DNA of 30,051 bases from JBBDWR01 sp040902745 (GTDB lineage Bacteria > Actinomycetota > UBA4738 > HRBIN12): the NCBI GenBank assembly GCA_040902745.1, contig JBBDWR010000009.1, positions 1 to 30,051 of the forward strand, given 5' to 3'. Shown piece after piece: positions 1 through 7,384 of this stretch (the stretch's first letter is position 1; each line of letters opens with the position of its first letter). Under the pieces are notes generated by a model that did not search any database, was not told the DNA's origin, and saw only the letters and a list, made by a program, of their open reading frames with translations. A program made the translations under genes and the position numbers.

Positions 1-104
1 ACCAAGCGGGAGAGCGGGGGACGGCAATATGGCCGACATGGACTGCTCGGCTGTCAGTTGGGTGTCAGATTCCGTTTGGCTGGCGACGCTCGTACGACGT
101 AGAT

Positions 105-223
105 GTCCATGGACGCAGGTGGGAGGGCGGTGTGACTCCACAGATGTCAGGTGGACGCCTGCGGACCACAGATCCGGGAACGCCTGATCCATCGGTAGCT
201 GGTTCGAATCATGCAGGCCGCGC
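105..223 (+). other. Left attachment-site-like module (degenerate tRNA 3' end)
   Basis: Positions 184-223 match the tRNA-Arg-like 3' end at 6443-6482 at 31 of 40 positions without gaps (hand count), including the T-loop core GGTTCGAATC. The T-stem is broken by mismatches, so this is not a working tRNA. The word GTCCATGGACGC at 105-116 precedes it by about 80 bases; the same word at 6346-6357 precedes the right copy by about 97. GGCTGTCA at 49-56 is the reverse complement of the TGACAGCC core repeated around the right copy. No gene is seen in 1-232. The att reading is inference; a chance tRNA-like match is possible. Confidence 0.4.
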
Positions 224-232
224 GGATCCCAC

Positions 233-1966
233 CTAGGGCGTGGTGGCGAGCGTTTCGTCCAGGACCCGAAGGAGTGCAGCCACGTCGATGGGCTTGGTCA
301 AGTAGTGACGCGCGCCAGCCTCCAGCATGCGGGTGATCTGACCCTGCGTGGCGTCCGCGCTGACCATGACGACCGGTGTGTCTGCCGTGTCGGGCTGTGC
401 CCGGAGACGGGTAAGGACCTCATCGCCATTGCAGCCGGGCAGATGCAGGTCAAGGAACACGAGATCCGGTCGGTGTCGTCGCACCAGCCCGAGGACCTCG
501 TCTCCGTCGGTCGTCGTGAGGAGATCGATGTCGGGGCGTCCGCTTAGGATGCGCTCCATCAGGCGCAGATTGGATGGATTGTCCTCGACGTACAGCACCG
601 TGTGGCTCCCGGGAGCGTCCGATGCGGGCGCGGCCCGCGCATGCTCGATCGTGCGATCGACGGAGGGCGCATCAGCCGCCTCCAGTTCGATGAAGAAGAT
701 GCTGCCTTCGCCCACGATGCTCTCCACCGTGAGGGTCCCGCCCATCAGTTCGACCAGTCGCTTCGACAGGGCCAGGCCGATGCCGGTTCCCTGGACATCG
801 GTCTGCTCAGCGCCCAGGCGATCGAACGGCGTGAAGAGCCGATCGAGGTCCTCAGGAGCGATGCCTTGACCCGTGTCGGCGACCCCGATCCGCACGGAAC
901 CCCGCTCCGTCCGCTCGCATGAGAACGTGATCGTGCCACTCGGGCGGTTGTAGTTCACGGCGTTGACCGCGAGGTTCAACAACGCCTGCGTCAGGCGTTG
1001 GCGGTCGGCTCGAACGTGGAAGGGACATGCATCCGGCACCGGCGAGGAGAGCTCGATCTTTCTCGCCGCGGCGAGCGTCCCGACGAGGCTGCGGGTTTCG
1101 GCGAGGATGTCGGCGGTCGCCACCGGCTCGAGGGACAGGGCCAGGGTTCCCGATTCCACGCGAGACAGATCCAGCACCTCGTTGATGAGACTCAGCAGAT
1201 GACGTCCCCCGCGGAGGATCTGTTCCACGCTCTCTCGCTGATCGGCCGTCTCGACGTCGAGCTCGAGCAGCTGCGCGAACCCCAGGATCGCGTTCAACGG
1301 GGTGCGCAACTCGTGGCTCATGCGGGAGAGGAACTCGTTCTTGGCCGCATCGGCCGCTCGCAGGCGGGCGTTCGCATCCTGCAGCTCCTTCGACCGTGCG
1401 AAGATCTCCGCTTCCATCTGCGAGGTCCGAAGCCGGAACTCGGCGGTGAGTTCCTCTTGCTCGGTCTCGAGGTGCTTGAGACGTACGAACTCCGTGACGT
1501 CCTCGACGCGATGGATGATGTAGACGAGTCTGCCGTCCGGTCCGACGACGGGAGAGTTGAGCGGGCTCCAGTACCTGACCTCGAATCCTCCGCCCTGCGA
1601 CTCCGATCGCTGGATGTCGTACTTCTGCACGGCCATCGCGTCTTGGACCAGATCGCGTCGCACACGATCCAAAGAGGCGCGGACGTTCCCGACACCCGTC
1701 GCACCAGGCTCGTCCGGGTTGTCGGGGAAGACCTCGAAGAGCTCTCGTCCCAGGATCCGTTCGCGTTCGGTCATGGTGGCTTCGAGGTAGTTGTCACTCA
1801 CGGCGACGATCGTCAGCTCCGGGTCCAGCACCAGATAGGAGCCCGGCACCGACTCGAACAGGGACTCGAAGTCGGCCGGTGGGCTCGCGGCGCCACGACG
1901 AACCGTGTTCGGCAGGCCGCCGGTCGTGACACCGGGGTCAGGCTGAGGGGAACCGGAGGCACCCAT
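233..1966 (-). CDS. Hybrid PAS sensor histidine kinase with C-terminal receiver
   Basis: This is a soluble hybrid kinase of 577 residues with no membrane segment. An N-terminal PAS domain (about 33-155) is followed by a charged helical linker. The HisKA domain carries MSHELRTPLNA with His218, and the HATPase has an N-box (NLAVNAVNYN), DTGQG and GTGIGLALSKRL. The C-terminal receiver (about 456-577) has acidic residues YVEDN, phospho-acceptor Asp506 in FLDLHLPG, and Lys558 in KPIDV. All catalytic residues are present. I chose the ATG at 1966 because GGAGGAG lies just upstream; the frame stays open to 2065, but that would run into the upstream pilin gene. It lies 50 bases downstream of that gene on the same strand. 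Being hybrid, it probably feeds a phosphorelay, and the receiver-HPt protein at 4610-5419 is the obvious local candidate. The stimulus cannot be inferred. Confidence 0.93.
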   Translation of the reverse strand: MGASGSPQPDPGVTTGGLPNTVRRGAASPPADFESLFESVPGSYLVLDPELTIVAVSDNYLEATMTERERILGRELFEVFPDNPDEPGATGVGNVRASLDRVRRDLVQDAMAVQKYDIQRSESQGGGFEVRYWSPLNSPVVGPDGRLVYIIHRVEDVTEFVRLKHLETEQEELTAEFRLRTSQMEAEIFARSKELQDANARLRAADAAKNEFLSRMSHELRTPLNAILGFAQLLELDVETADQRESVEQILRGGRHLLSLINEVLDLSRVESGTLALSLEPVATADILAETRSLVGTLAAARKIELSSPVPDACPFHVRADRQRLTQALLNLAVNAVNYNRPSGTITFSCERTERGSVRIGVADTGQGIAPEDLDRLFTPFDRLGAEQTDVQGTGIGLALSKRLVELMGGTLTVESIVGEGSIFFIELEAADAPSVDRTIEHARAAPASDAPGSHTVLYVEDNPSNLRLMERILSGRPDIDLLTTTDGDEVLGLVRRHRPDLVFLDLHLPGCNGDEVLTRLRAQPDTADTPVVMVSADATQGQITRMLEAGARHYLTKPIDVAALLRVLDETLATTP

Positions 1967-2016
1967 GACTCCTCCATCGACACCGGCGCCGGGCTCCTTG
2001 ACCCGTGTTCCGGACC

Positions 2017-2535
2017 TCACCACGAGGACGTGGGCCAAGCGGTCACGGACCGCAGCCCGCGACACAAGCGGGTGGTGCCGTGACCGTAGTACGTGCCACT
2101 GGCCGGTCCGATGGCAACCTTCGCAACCGCGACATGGTCACCCGCCGGGCTGACCGCCTCCAGACACACCCATGCTTGGCGGTACATGGTGCCCGCAACG
2201 ACGAGCCGGCCCGCCCGAGCGATCACATCCTGGTCGTTCGTGGCGGAGGTCGATCCCCAGTCGAGCGAGGGCTCCTCGTTCGTCAGGGTCGCTCGCCGCA
2301 CCTCCGTCGCGGTTCCCAGGAAGACACCGGATGAGACGTGCATCGCCATCTCGGCCTTGAGTGCCGTCGTGACCCGGAGCCGGATCGATGAGAGCTCTCC
2401 TGCCCGAGCCGCGCCGCGGAAGGCCCCCAACGACATCGTGACGAGGACCGCGATCACCAGCAAGCTCACCCCGAGCTCCAGGAGGGTGAACCCGTGCTCG
2501 TCGCCGAGATGCGCGGTGCGAGCCTTCGCCTCCAT
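2017..2535 (-). CDS. Type IV prepilin-like / GspH-type pseudopilin
   Basis: A short basic leader ends in Gly, followed by the class III cleavage motif: HG then FTLLELGVSLLVIAVLVTM, with Glu at mature position 5 and a hydrophobic helix. This is the prepilin peptidase signature of type IV pilins and type II secretion pseudopilins. The rest has no recognised motif apart from two cysteines (VCLEA and RLCRG) that could form a disulfide. The ATG at 2535 gives a 15-residue leader; an ATG at 2589 would give 33 residues, and neither has a strong Shine-Dalgarno. No pilus assembly genes (PilB, PilC, PilD) are in the window, so it would need machinery encoded elsewhere. It appears co-transcribed with the hybrid kinase downstream. 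The class is secure; a role as minor pilin or DNA-uptake pseudopilin is a guess. Confidence 0.8.
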   Translation of the reverse strand: MEAKARTAHLGDEHGFTLLELGVSLLVIAVLVTMSLGAFRGAARAGELSSIRLRVTTALKAEMAMHVSSGVFLGTATEVRRATLTNEEPSLDWGSTSATNDQDVIARAGRLVVAGTMYRQAWVCLEAVSPAGDHVAVAKVAIGPASGTYYGHGTTRLCRGLRSVTAWPTSSW

Positions 2536-2744
2536 GTCCGACGGGTTCCGGCGGATCCGCCCAGTGCGTGCGATTCGGCAAGCGTTCATACCCCAGGCTT
2601 CGGCCCGATTCCTCAGGCGAGGTTCCGGCCAGCTTCAAGATTCCCTCAAGACACCCGAGGATCCGTGGACTGAAGGTCGGGCTCATTGCTGCCGAATGGA
2701 ACCAAGGGACACCCGCAGCCTCGAGCGAGGAGGCGAAACGCCAG

Positions 2745-3848
2745 GTGAAGGCCAATCCAGAGGTGGCGGCCACCCTCGGCAGGTTCACGCCAGCGAGGGA
2801 GGGCGACGAAGCGCCGAAGATCATCGTGCTCGATGACCAGCCGAGCAACGTCCGGCTGCTCGAGCAGATCCTGGCTCGTGCCGGGTACCAGCACGTCGAG
2901 GGCATCACGGACCCTGCGGAGCTCCCCGACCGGATGGCCACCTTCGAGCCGGACCTGATCCTGCTGGACCTGCACATGCCCACGATGGACGGGTTCGCCG
3001 TCCTCGAAGCACTCGGGGTTAGCCTGTCAGCCGATACCTATCTCCCGATCCTGGTGCTCACCGCCGACATGAGCGCCGAGGCGAAACGCCGGGCCCTCTC
3101 CCTGGGCGCGAAGGATTTCCTCACCAAGCCGTTCGACGTCGAGGAGGTCCTCCTCCGGGTTGGCAACATGCTCGAGACTCGACGCCTGCATCGTCAGCTC
3201 AAGCGGGACAAGCTGAACCTCGAATCGATGGTACGAGCGCGGACCCTCGACCTGGAGGAGTCCTACCTCGAGACCTTCCAGCGCCTCGCCCTCGCGGCGG
3301 AGTACCGCGACGACAACACCGGTCAGCACATCAAACGGGTCGGCCGGATGGCGGCGGCGATCGGCCGGGAGCTCGGACTCGACGAGCCCACAGTCGCATT
3401 GCTCGAACTGGCCGCAGGACTGCACGACATCGGGAAGATCGGCGTACCGGACTCGATCCTGCTCAAGCCGGCTCGACTCACGGCCAAGGAGTTCGAGGTC
3501 GTGAAGCAGCATACGGCGATCGGCTCGCGGATCCTGTCCGGCAGCCGTTCGCCGCTGCTGCGTATGGCCGAAGACATCGCCGTGTACCACCACGAGCGCT
3601 GGGACGGCGAAGGATACGCCGGCATCGCCGGCCCACAGGTTCCTCTGGTCGCGCGGATCACCAGCGTCGCCGACACCTACGACGCCCTGACGAACAAGCG
3701 CCCGTACAAAGACCCCTGGCCGGTCGAGCGTGCTCTGGAGGAGATCGCGTCGGTCCGCGGCTCGCAGTTCGACCCCGACCCGGTCGACGCCTTCTTCCAC
3801 GTCCGTGAACGGCTCGAACAGGTGCCGATGGGCGGCATCGCCTCATGA
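2745..3848 (+). CDS. Response regulator with HD-GYP phosphodiesterase output
   Basis: An N-terminal receiver (about 24-145) with IIVLDDQ, phospho-acceptor Asp75 in LLDLHMPTMDG and FLTKPFD is joined by a helical linker to an HD-GYP domain (about 175-355). Conserved metal-site motifs include QHIKRVGR (His195), HDIGKIGVPD (His227-Asp228), HHERWDGEGYAG, ADTYDALTNKRPYK and GSQFDP. The GYP triad reads GYA, a common variation. HD-GYP enzymes hydrolyse c-di-GMP, as in RpfG, so the expected role is lowering c-di-GMP when phosphorylated. Start choice is uncertain: GTG at 2745 has AGGAGG 11 bases upstream, while the frame is open back to an ATG at 2568 that overlaps the divergent pilin gene and adds a segment without domain features. 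Its stop overlaps the next start (ATGA), so the two regulators are translationally coupled. Confidence 0.92.
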   Translation: MKANPEVAATLGRFTPAREGDEAPKIIVLDDQPSNVRLLEQILARAGYQHVEGITDPAELPDRMATFEPDLILLDLHMPTMDGFAVLEALGVSLSADTYLPILVLTADMSAEAKRRALSLGAKDFLTKPFDVEEVLLRVGNMLETRRLHRQLKRDKLNLESMVRARTLDLEESYLETFQRLALAAEYRDDNTGQHIKRVGRMAAAIGRELGLDEPTVALLELAAGLHDIGKIGVPDSILLKPARLTAKEFEVVKQHTAIGSRILSGSRSPLLRMAEDIAVYHHERWDGEGYAGIAGPQVPLVARITSVADTYDALTNKRPYKDPWPVERALEEIASVRGSQFDPDPVDAFFHVRERLEQVPMGGIAS

Positions 3849-4624
3849 GCGGCACTCCCGCCGACGCAGCGATCGACACGGCGAGCGTGCGGGTGCTGGT
3901 CGTTGAGGACTCCCCGGAGTTCCGGGAGCTGATCACCGCGCAGCTCGAGAGTTCGGGGTTCCGGGTGCACGCGATCGGGGACGGCGCCGAGGCGATCGAG
4001 ATCGAGCGGGCGGAGCGCTTCGACGTGATCGTGCTCGACCTGGGCCTTCCCGGGCTCGACGGGGTCGAAGTTTGCCGGCAGATCCGAACCTTCAGCGCCG
4101 CCTACATCGTGATGCTCACCGGGCGCGACGACGAGGTCGACAAGTTGATCGGGCTCTCCGTGGGGGCCGATGACTACATGACCAAGCCGTTCTCCGTGCG
4201 CGAGCTCACCGCACGGGTGAACGCGATGCTCCGCCGGCCGCGCGAACCCGAGGGGACGACTCAGCTGCGGCGGCTCCGCGACCTGGTCGTCGATCCCGCA
4301 GCCCGCGAGGTGCTGGTGGCCGATCACAGGATCGAGCTGACACGTACCGAGTTCGACCTGCTCGAGGCGCTGACCGCCAACCCGAAACTGGTCTTGAGCC
4401 GGCGGCAACTCCTCGAGCGCGTCTGGGGCCCTGATTGGTATGGGGACGACCACGTGGTCGACGTCCATGTCTCGAGCCTGCGCCGCAAGCTCGGCGACTC
4501 GGCGGACCATCCCAAGTACATCCGTACCGTTCGGGGCGTCGGCTACCGCCTCGTTGGGCGCGGCGACGAACGCGCAACCGAGACCGGGAACCGGTCGGAC
4601 GCCGAGCGCTCAGCCCGACGATGA
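3845..4624 (+). CDS. OmpR/PhoB-type winged-helix response regulator
   Basis: The receiver (about 15-130) has LVVEDS, phospho-acceptor Asp65 in VLDLGLPGLDG, Thr92 and Lys114 in MTKPFS. The C-terminal winged helix (about 140-238) ends in the typical DVHVSSLRRKLG and IRTVRGVGYRL recognition and wing motifs. It should bind DNA as a dimer and control transcription when phosphorylated. It starts at the ATG that overlaps the HD-GYP stop codon, and its 3' end overlaps the convergent receiver-HPt gene by 15 bases. No histidine kinase is directly paired with it. The hybrid kinase at 233-1966, acting through the HPt protein, is a plausible donor; this is inference. Confidence 0.94.
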   Translation: MSGTPADAAIDTASVRVLVVEDSPEFRELITAQLESSGFRVHAIGDGAEAIEIERAERFDVIVLDLGLPGLDGVEVCRQIRTFSAAYIVMLTGRDDEVDKLIGLSVGADDYMTKPFSVRELTARVNAMLRRPREPEGTTQLRRLRDLVVDPAAREVLVADHRIELTRTEFDLLEALTANPKLVLSRRQLLERVWGPDWYGDDHVVDVHVSSLRRKLGDSADHPKYIRTVRGVGYRLVGRGDERATETGNRSDAERSARR

Positions 4625-5419
4625 TCCCAGCTCGCCCAGCACGTCGTCGAGCGCCCGCTCGGTCGGCACCACGACGGCCTCGATCTCGCCGAGCAGTTCC
4701 GCGAACCCGGACGCGGACGCGGCCGGGCCCCGGGCGAGTTCCTCGAGTCGTGCGCAGAGCCCGGCCAGGGCCCGCAGGCCGATCGCATCGCTGGGCGAGC
4801 GGAGGACGTGCGCGGCTCGCTCGATCGCCGGCGGGTCGTCCGCGATGACCGCATCGCGGATCGCCGTCACGCGACCGCGGAGCTCACCCGCATAGGTCTC
4901 GACGAAACGTCGAGCGGTCGACTCTCCGAGTTCTCTGCGCATGTCGGCGATGAGCGTGGGATCCAGGATCTGGGCATCCGAGCCTCCGCCGGTCGTGCTG
5001 GGAGCCGCGCGCTGGCGGTCCGGAACGTGTGCTAGCGGGATCCACGAACCGAGCTCGTACGCGAGCGTCTCGAGCAGGACCGGCTTGGACAAGAACCCAT
5101 CCATGCCCGCCGCGGCTGCTAGGTCCCTGTCGCGCTCGGTGGCGCTCGCGGTCATCGCGATGATCGGAAGGCGAGCTCGCGACCCAGCGTCCGCACGCCG
5201 GATCTCCTTGGCCAGCTCGAGTCCGTCGTCCGCACCGATGTGCAGATCCATCAGGACCAGCGCGAACCCCGGCGCTTGCTCGAGCTGCTTCAGCGCCTCC
5301 TCACGGTTCGGGGCAACGGTGGCATCCAGCCCCAACTTCTCGAGCTGCCGTGAGGCGAGGAGCGCGTTCGCCTGGTTGTCCTCGACCACGAGGATGCGGA
5401 TGGGGCTGACTTCCGACAT
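4610..5419 (-). CDS. Receiver-HPt fusion, phosphorelay intermediate
   Basis: The N-terminal receiver (about 6-125) has ILVVEDNQ, Asp58 in LMDLHIGADDG, Thr90 region and Lys112 in LSKPV. A linker rich in Thr, Gly and Ser leads to a C-terminal HPt four-helix domain (about 155-265) with the phospho-histidine motif AAHVLRSPSDAIG at His204. The family consensus is AHxLKGxxxxxG; Arg here replaces the usual Lys. Such proteins shuttle phosphate between hybrid kinases and output regulators. ATG at 5419 is preceded by GAGGAG, which fixes the start; an upstream ATG at 5443 has no such site. It is convergent with the OmpR-type regulator. With the hybrid kinase and two output regulators nearby, the parts of a full His-Asp-His-Asp relay lie within 5.2 kb. 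Confidence 0.9.
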   Translation of the reverse strand: MSEVSPIRILVVEDNQANALLASRQLEKLGLDATVAPNREEALKQLEQAPGFALVLMDLHIGADDGLELAKEIRRADAGSRARLPIIAMTASATERDRDLAAAAGMDGFLSKPVLLETLAYELGSWIPLAHVPDRQRAAPSTTGGGSDAQILDPTLIADMRRELGESTARRFVETYAGELRGRVTAIRDAVIADDPPAIERAAHVLRSPSDAIGLRALAGLCARLEELARGPAASASGFAELLGEIEAVVVPTERALDDVLGELGSSSG

Positions 5420-5547
5420 AGCTCCTCGGCGCCAAATCGGCACCAGACGACGTCTTCCGCACCCACTCTACGCTGCGGAAATGAGACTTGACGCAACCTT
5501 GATGCACTCTGGATCGCGGCGTGATGTTCGGGACCGAAACCTAGAAC

Positions 5548-6126
5548 ATGAACACGAGCGAGAGCCCCCGAACCTCCACCAGCCCGAGCAGGAACCGTCG
5601 GATCCGGGCCACGATCACGGTGCTGGTCATCGTCGCCGGGTGCCTGGCAGCCGGCGCTGCGACGGTCGCCACCGCAGCGCCCGGCACGGGGTTCAGCCAT
5701 GAGTCACTTCAAGTCGCGATCGTCAGTGAAGACGGATCGATCGCCGATCCGATGCGCCAGGCCATGGACGTCGGCGGCATGGCCCCGGGGATGCCCGCTC
5801 GGCGCTCGACGCTGGAGCTTCGAAACTCCGGAACGACTCCGGCGACCTTCGACCTTTCGATCACCGACCTCCGGCCCCAGGGTCGCCGGTCCCTCGAGGA
5901 CGTGCTCGTCGTCACCGTGCTGGACGCGGAGGATGGCTCGCGCAGCTACCGAGGGCGGCTCTCGAAGCTGGCGGTCATCGGCTCGCGGGTCGTCGCCCCA
6001 GGGAGTTCGGTTTCCTACGATGTGACGATTGCGTGGCCGCAGCAGGCGGGCCTTGACGCCAACGAGTACCAGGGCGCCGGGATCTCGTTCTCGCTCGAGG
6101 CCACCGCCAAGGCCGTTACGCGCTGA
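5548..6126 (+). CDS. Secreted TasA/camelysin-like protein
   Basis: A 192-residue protein. Its N-terminal basic segment and hydrophobic helix (about 22-44, TVLVIVAGCLAAGAATVA) look like a Sec signal peptide. The mature part has the layout of the TasA/CalY (camelysin, M73) beta-sandwich family: LELRNSGTTPATFDLSI near 85-102, VVTVLDAEDGSRSYRGRLSKL, then PGSSVSYDVTIAWP and NEYQGAGISFSLEATA at the C-terminus. In Bacillus this family forms matrix fibres or surface metalloproteins and is processed by the special peptidase SipW; no SipW-like gene is visible here. No clear Shine-Dalgarno precedes the ATG. It sits beside HD-GYP and phosphorelay genes, which would fit control of surface material. Family assignment rests on motif pattern only. 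Confidence 0.68.
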   Translation: MNTSESPRTSTSPSRNRRIRATITVLVIVAGCLAAGAATVATAAPGTGFSHESLQVAIVSEDGSIADPMRQAMDVGGMAPGMPARRSTLELRNSGTTPATFDLSITDLRPQGRRSLEDVLVVTVLDAEDGSRSYRGRLSKLAVIGSRVVAPGSSVSYDVTIAWPQQAGLDANEYQGAGISFSLEATAKAVTR

Positions 6127-6312
6127 GGCGGCTGACGAAACCTGAAAGCAGGCTCGGGGCACTCGCTCGACCGTCGGAGATTCCGATCGATGAGCCCAGC
6201 CGTGGTCGCCGTATGCAACCTGATCAGCTGAGGCGAGCCGAGTGCCCTGCCGTAATGACGAGGGGTACCGGGGAAAAACCCGCATCCGAAAGTCGCCCAG
6301 GGAGGGCCCACG

Positions 6313-6334
6313 TTTGACAGCCATTTGACAGCCA
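6313..6334 (+). repeat. Tandem TTTGACAGCCA pair (left arm-type repeats)
   Basis: Two exact back-to-back copies of the 11-mer TTTGACAGCCA occupy 6313-6323 and 6324-6334. Related copies lie at 6550-6560 and 6562-6572 in the same orientation on the other side of the tRNA fragment. Spaced direct repeats flanking a tRNA 3' end resemble arm-type binding sites of tyrosine integrases. Confidence 0.7.
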
Positions 6335-6339
6335 AGGGG

Positions 6340-6430
6340 ATGGACGTCCATGGACGCTGGCGGACGTCCATGGAATCGCTCGACTCCGCTGCCTGCACTC
6401 CTGGACGCTGATGGACGTCCACGGACGACT
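6340..6430 (+). repeat. Cluster of GGACGTCC / CCATGG palindromic words
   Basis: The palindrome TGGACGTCCA at 6341-6350 recurs with small changes around 6361-6372 and 6411-6424, interleaved with CCATGGA and GGACGCTG words. The same vocabulary is present in weaker form at 101-165 next to the left tRNA-like fragment. The cluster is not coding in any convincing frame. Confidence 0.6.
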
Positions 6431-6438
6431 GCTCCGGA

Positions 6439-6482
6439 ACTTCTAATCCGTTGGTCGCAGGTTCGAATCCTGCCCGGCGCGC
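6439..6482 (+). other. tRNA-Arg(TCT)-like 3' half, attachment core
   Basis: The segment reads as the 3' part of a tRNA: anticodon-loop sequence CTTCTAA, then TCCG, a variable region, a perfect five-pair T-stem around GTTCGAATC, and the 3' acceptor strand CCCGGCGC. The matching 5' acceptor strand and D-arm are absent upstream, and the 5' anticodon-stem side carries an extra A, so this is not a complete tRNA. A 3' tRNA half without its 5' half is the usual trace of site-specific integration into a tRNA gene. Confidence 0.65.
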
Positions 6483-6549
6483 GAACGAAACTCCTGCTCA
6501 CCCACTATCACCACGGCTCCGTCGTTGCAGAGAGCTCAGGGGAGCGCGA

Positions 6550-6572
6550 TTCGACAGCCACGTTGACAGCCA
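6550..6572 (+). repeat. GACAGCCA repeat pair (right arm-type repeats)
   Basis: TTCGACAGCCA at 6550-6560 and GTTGACAGCCA at 6562-6572 are one- or two-mismatch relatives of the exact pair at 6313-6334, in the same orientation and with nearly the same spacing. Confidence 0.62.
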
Positions 6573-6655
6573 AACTCTGAGTGGCCGTCACGCGAGCGGC
6601 AAAGCTTCGCCTTCAAACGAACGATTCCAAAGATCGATGGGTAGGGGTGGTCGCC

Positions 6656-6694
6656 GCGGCCCCGATGCGTCCCAGGCCGCGGGGCCGCTTTTCT
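6656..6694 (+). terminator. Rho-independent terminator-like hairpin
   Basis: A perfect 8-bp stem (GCGGCCCC at 6656-6663 with GGGGCCGC at 6681-6688) encloses a 17-base loop and is followed by TTTTCT. It lies downstream of the tRNA-like fragment with no open reading frame upstream, so it may be the left-over terminator of the original tRNA gene. Confidence 0.6.
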
Positions 6695-7059
6695 GAGACT
6701 GGCACGCGGCACCGACGTCGACCAACGGGCATTGATGCCCCGCCTCCAGCGACCCTTACGGCCCTCTCACGCTCCTGGAGGGCACGGTCCCCCGAGCGAG
6801 GCGCCCCCTTCCCGCGCGAGTCGGCGGACTGCGGGGCGAAGGCTCCGAACCCGCTTGTGGTTCTAGGCCACCGCCCATTGAGGGAACAGGTGGAGCGGGC
6901 CCGACAATGTCTTGGCCACCAGGTCGCTGCCGCAAGTGAAGGGTGCGGTGTGCGCAGACCGTGGTGGTGTTACGGACAAGGTCGGCACGACGACGTTGGG
7001 CGTCGCCAATCGCACGCTTCGCGTGTCCCGTCGTATCGGGCATCAAACCAAGCGACCTA
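6695..7059. other. No gene recognised
   Basis: Open frames exist on both strands through this stretch, but none shows a ribosome-binding site, a recognisable motif or a protein-like composition. I see no repeat or RNA gene. It separates the attachment-like DNA from the cyclase remnant. Confidence 0.5.
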
Positions 7060-7309
7060 CTTCAACCACCCGGTAGAGGTGCCAGGGGTCGGGGACTCCC
7101 TTACAGTTCGTGCGTCCGCGAGGGTCAGACCGGAGCCGGCCACCAAGTCCTTCACTCTCTGCGAAACGCGCACCTCGGATGCGCCTGCGGTCGCGGCGAC
7201 CCGAGCTCCGATCAAACACTGTGATGCCCCCGATCTTGCCATCGATCAGCTCGCACTCGCCCGTGTGCACGCAGGCGCGAATCTCGATCCCGAGCTCGAG
7301 GAGCTCACG
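7060..7309 (-). pseudogene. Class III adenylate/guanylate cyclase C-terminal remnant
   Basis: On the minus strand, from 7309 downward, one frame reads RELLELGIEIRACVHTGECE and on to IDGKIGGITVF. A second frame then continues with IGARVAATAGASEVRVSQ and VKDLVAGSGL (about 7212-7120), and the first frame resumes with KGVPDPWHLYRVVEV (about 7102-7060). Joined, this matches the end of the catalytic domain in ATPase-linked actinobacterial cyclases (RxGxHTGE, GARVAAxAxxxEVxVS, KGVPxPWxLYR). At least two frameshifts, near 7215 and 7110, and the missing N-terminal part mark it as dead. The remnant stops just upstream of the phosphatase gene region, so a rearrangement probably cut it there. Confidence 0.72.
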
Positions 7310-7317
7310 ACCCGATG

Positions 7318-7340
7318 CCCCGCCCGTGCGGGTGGGGTTT
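7318..7340 (+). other. GC-rich hairpin followed by TTT
   Basis: CCCCGCCC at 7318-7325 pairs with GGGTGGGG at 7330-7337 (one G-T wobble) around loop GTGC, followed by only three T residues. It may be a weak terminator or a 5' structure of the downstream phosphatase transcript. Confidence 0.35.
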
Positions 7341-7384
7341 CGTAGTATCGCTGGAGTAGGGCCTGAGATGAGAGGGGTGGTGCC

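Noticed and set aside
998..2083. Long plus-strand open frame (361 codons) opposite the hybrid kinase
   Set aside because: It is antisense to clear kinase domains, has no ribosome-binding site and no recognisable motif; long antisense frames are common in high-GC DNA.
2634..2662. TTCAAG ... CCGAGGAT resembling a sigma-28 type promoter before the HD-GYP gene
   Set aside because: The -10 part is a weak match to CCGATA-like consensus and no motility genes are nearby.
6439..6482. Functional tRNA-Arg
   Set aside because: The 5' acceptor strand and D-arm are missing and the anticodon stem is disturbed, so only the 3' half is present.
6313..6572. CRISPR array
   Set aside because: The repeats are 11 bp, tandem without spacers, and no cas genes are present.
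6581..7345. Plus-strand frame of 254 codons in the decay zone
   Set aside because: No ribosome-binding site or motif, and it crosses the terminator-like hairpin and the cyclase remnant on the other strand.
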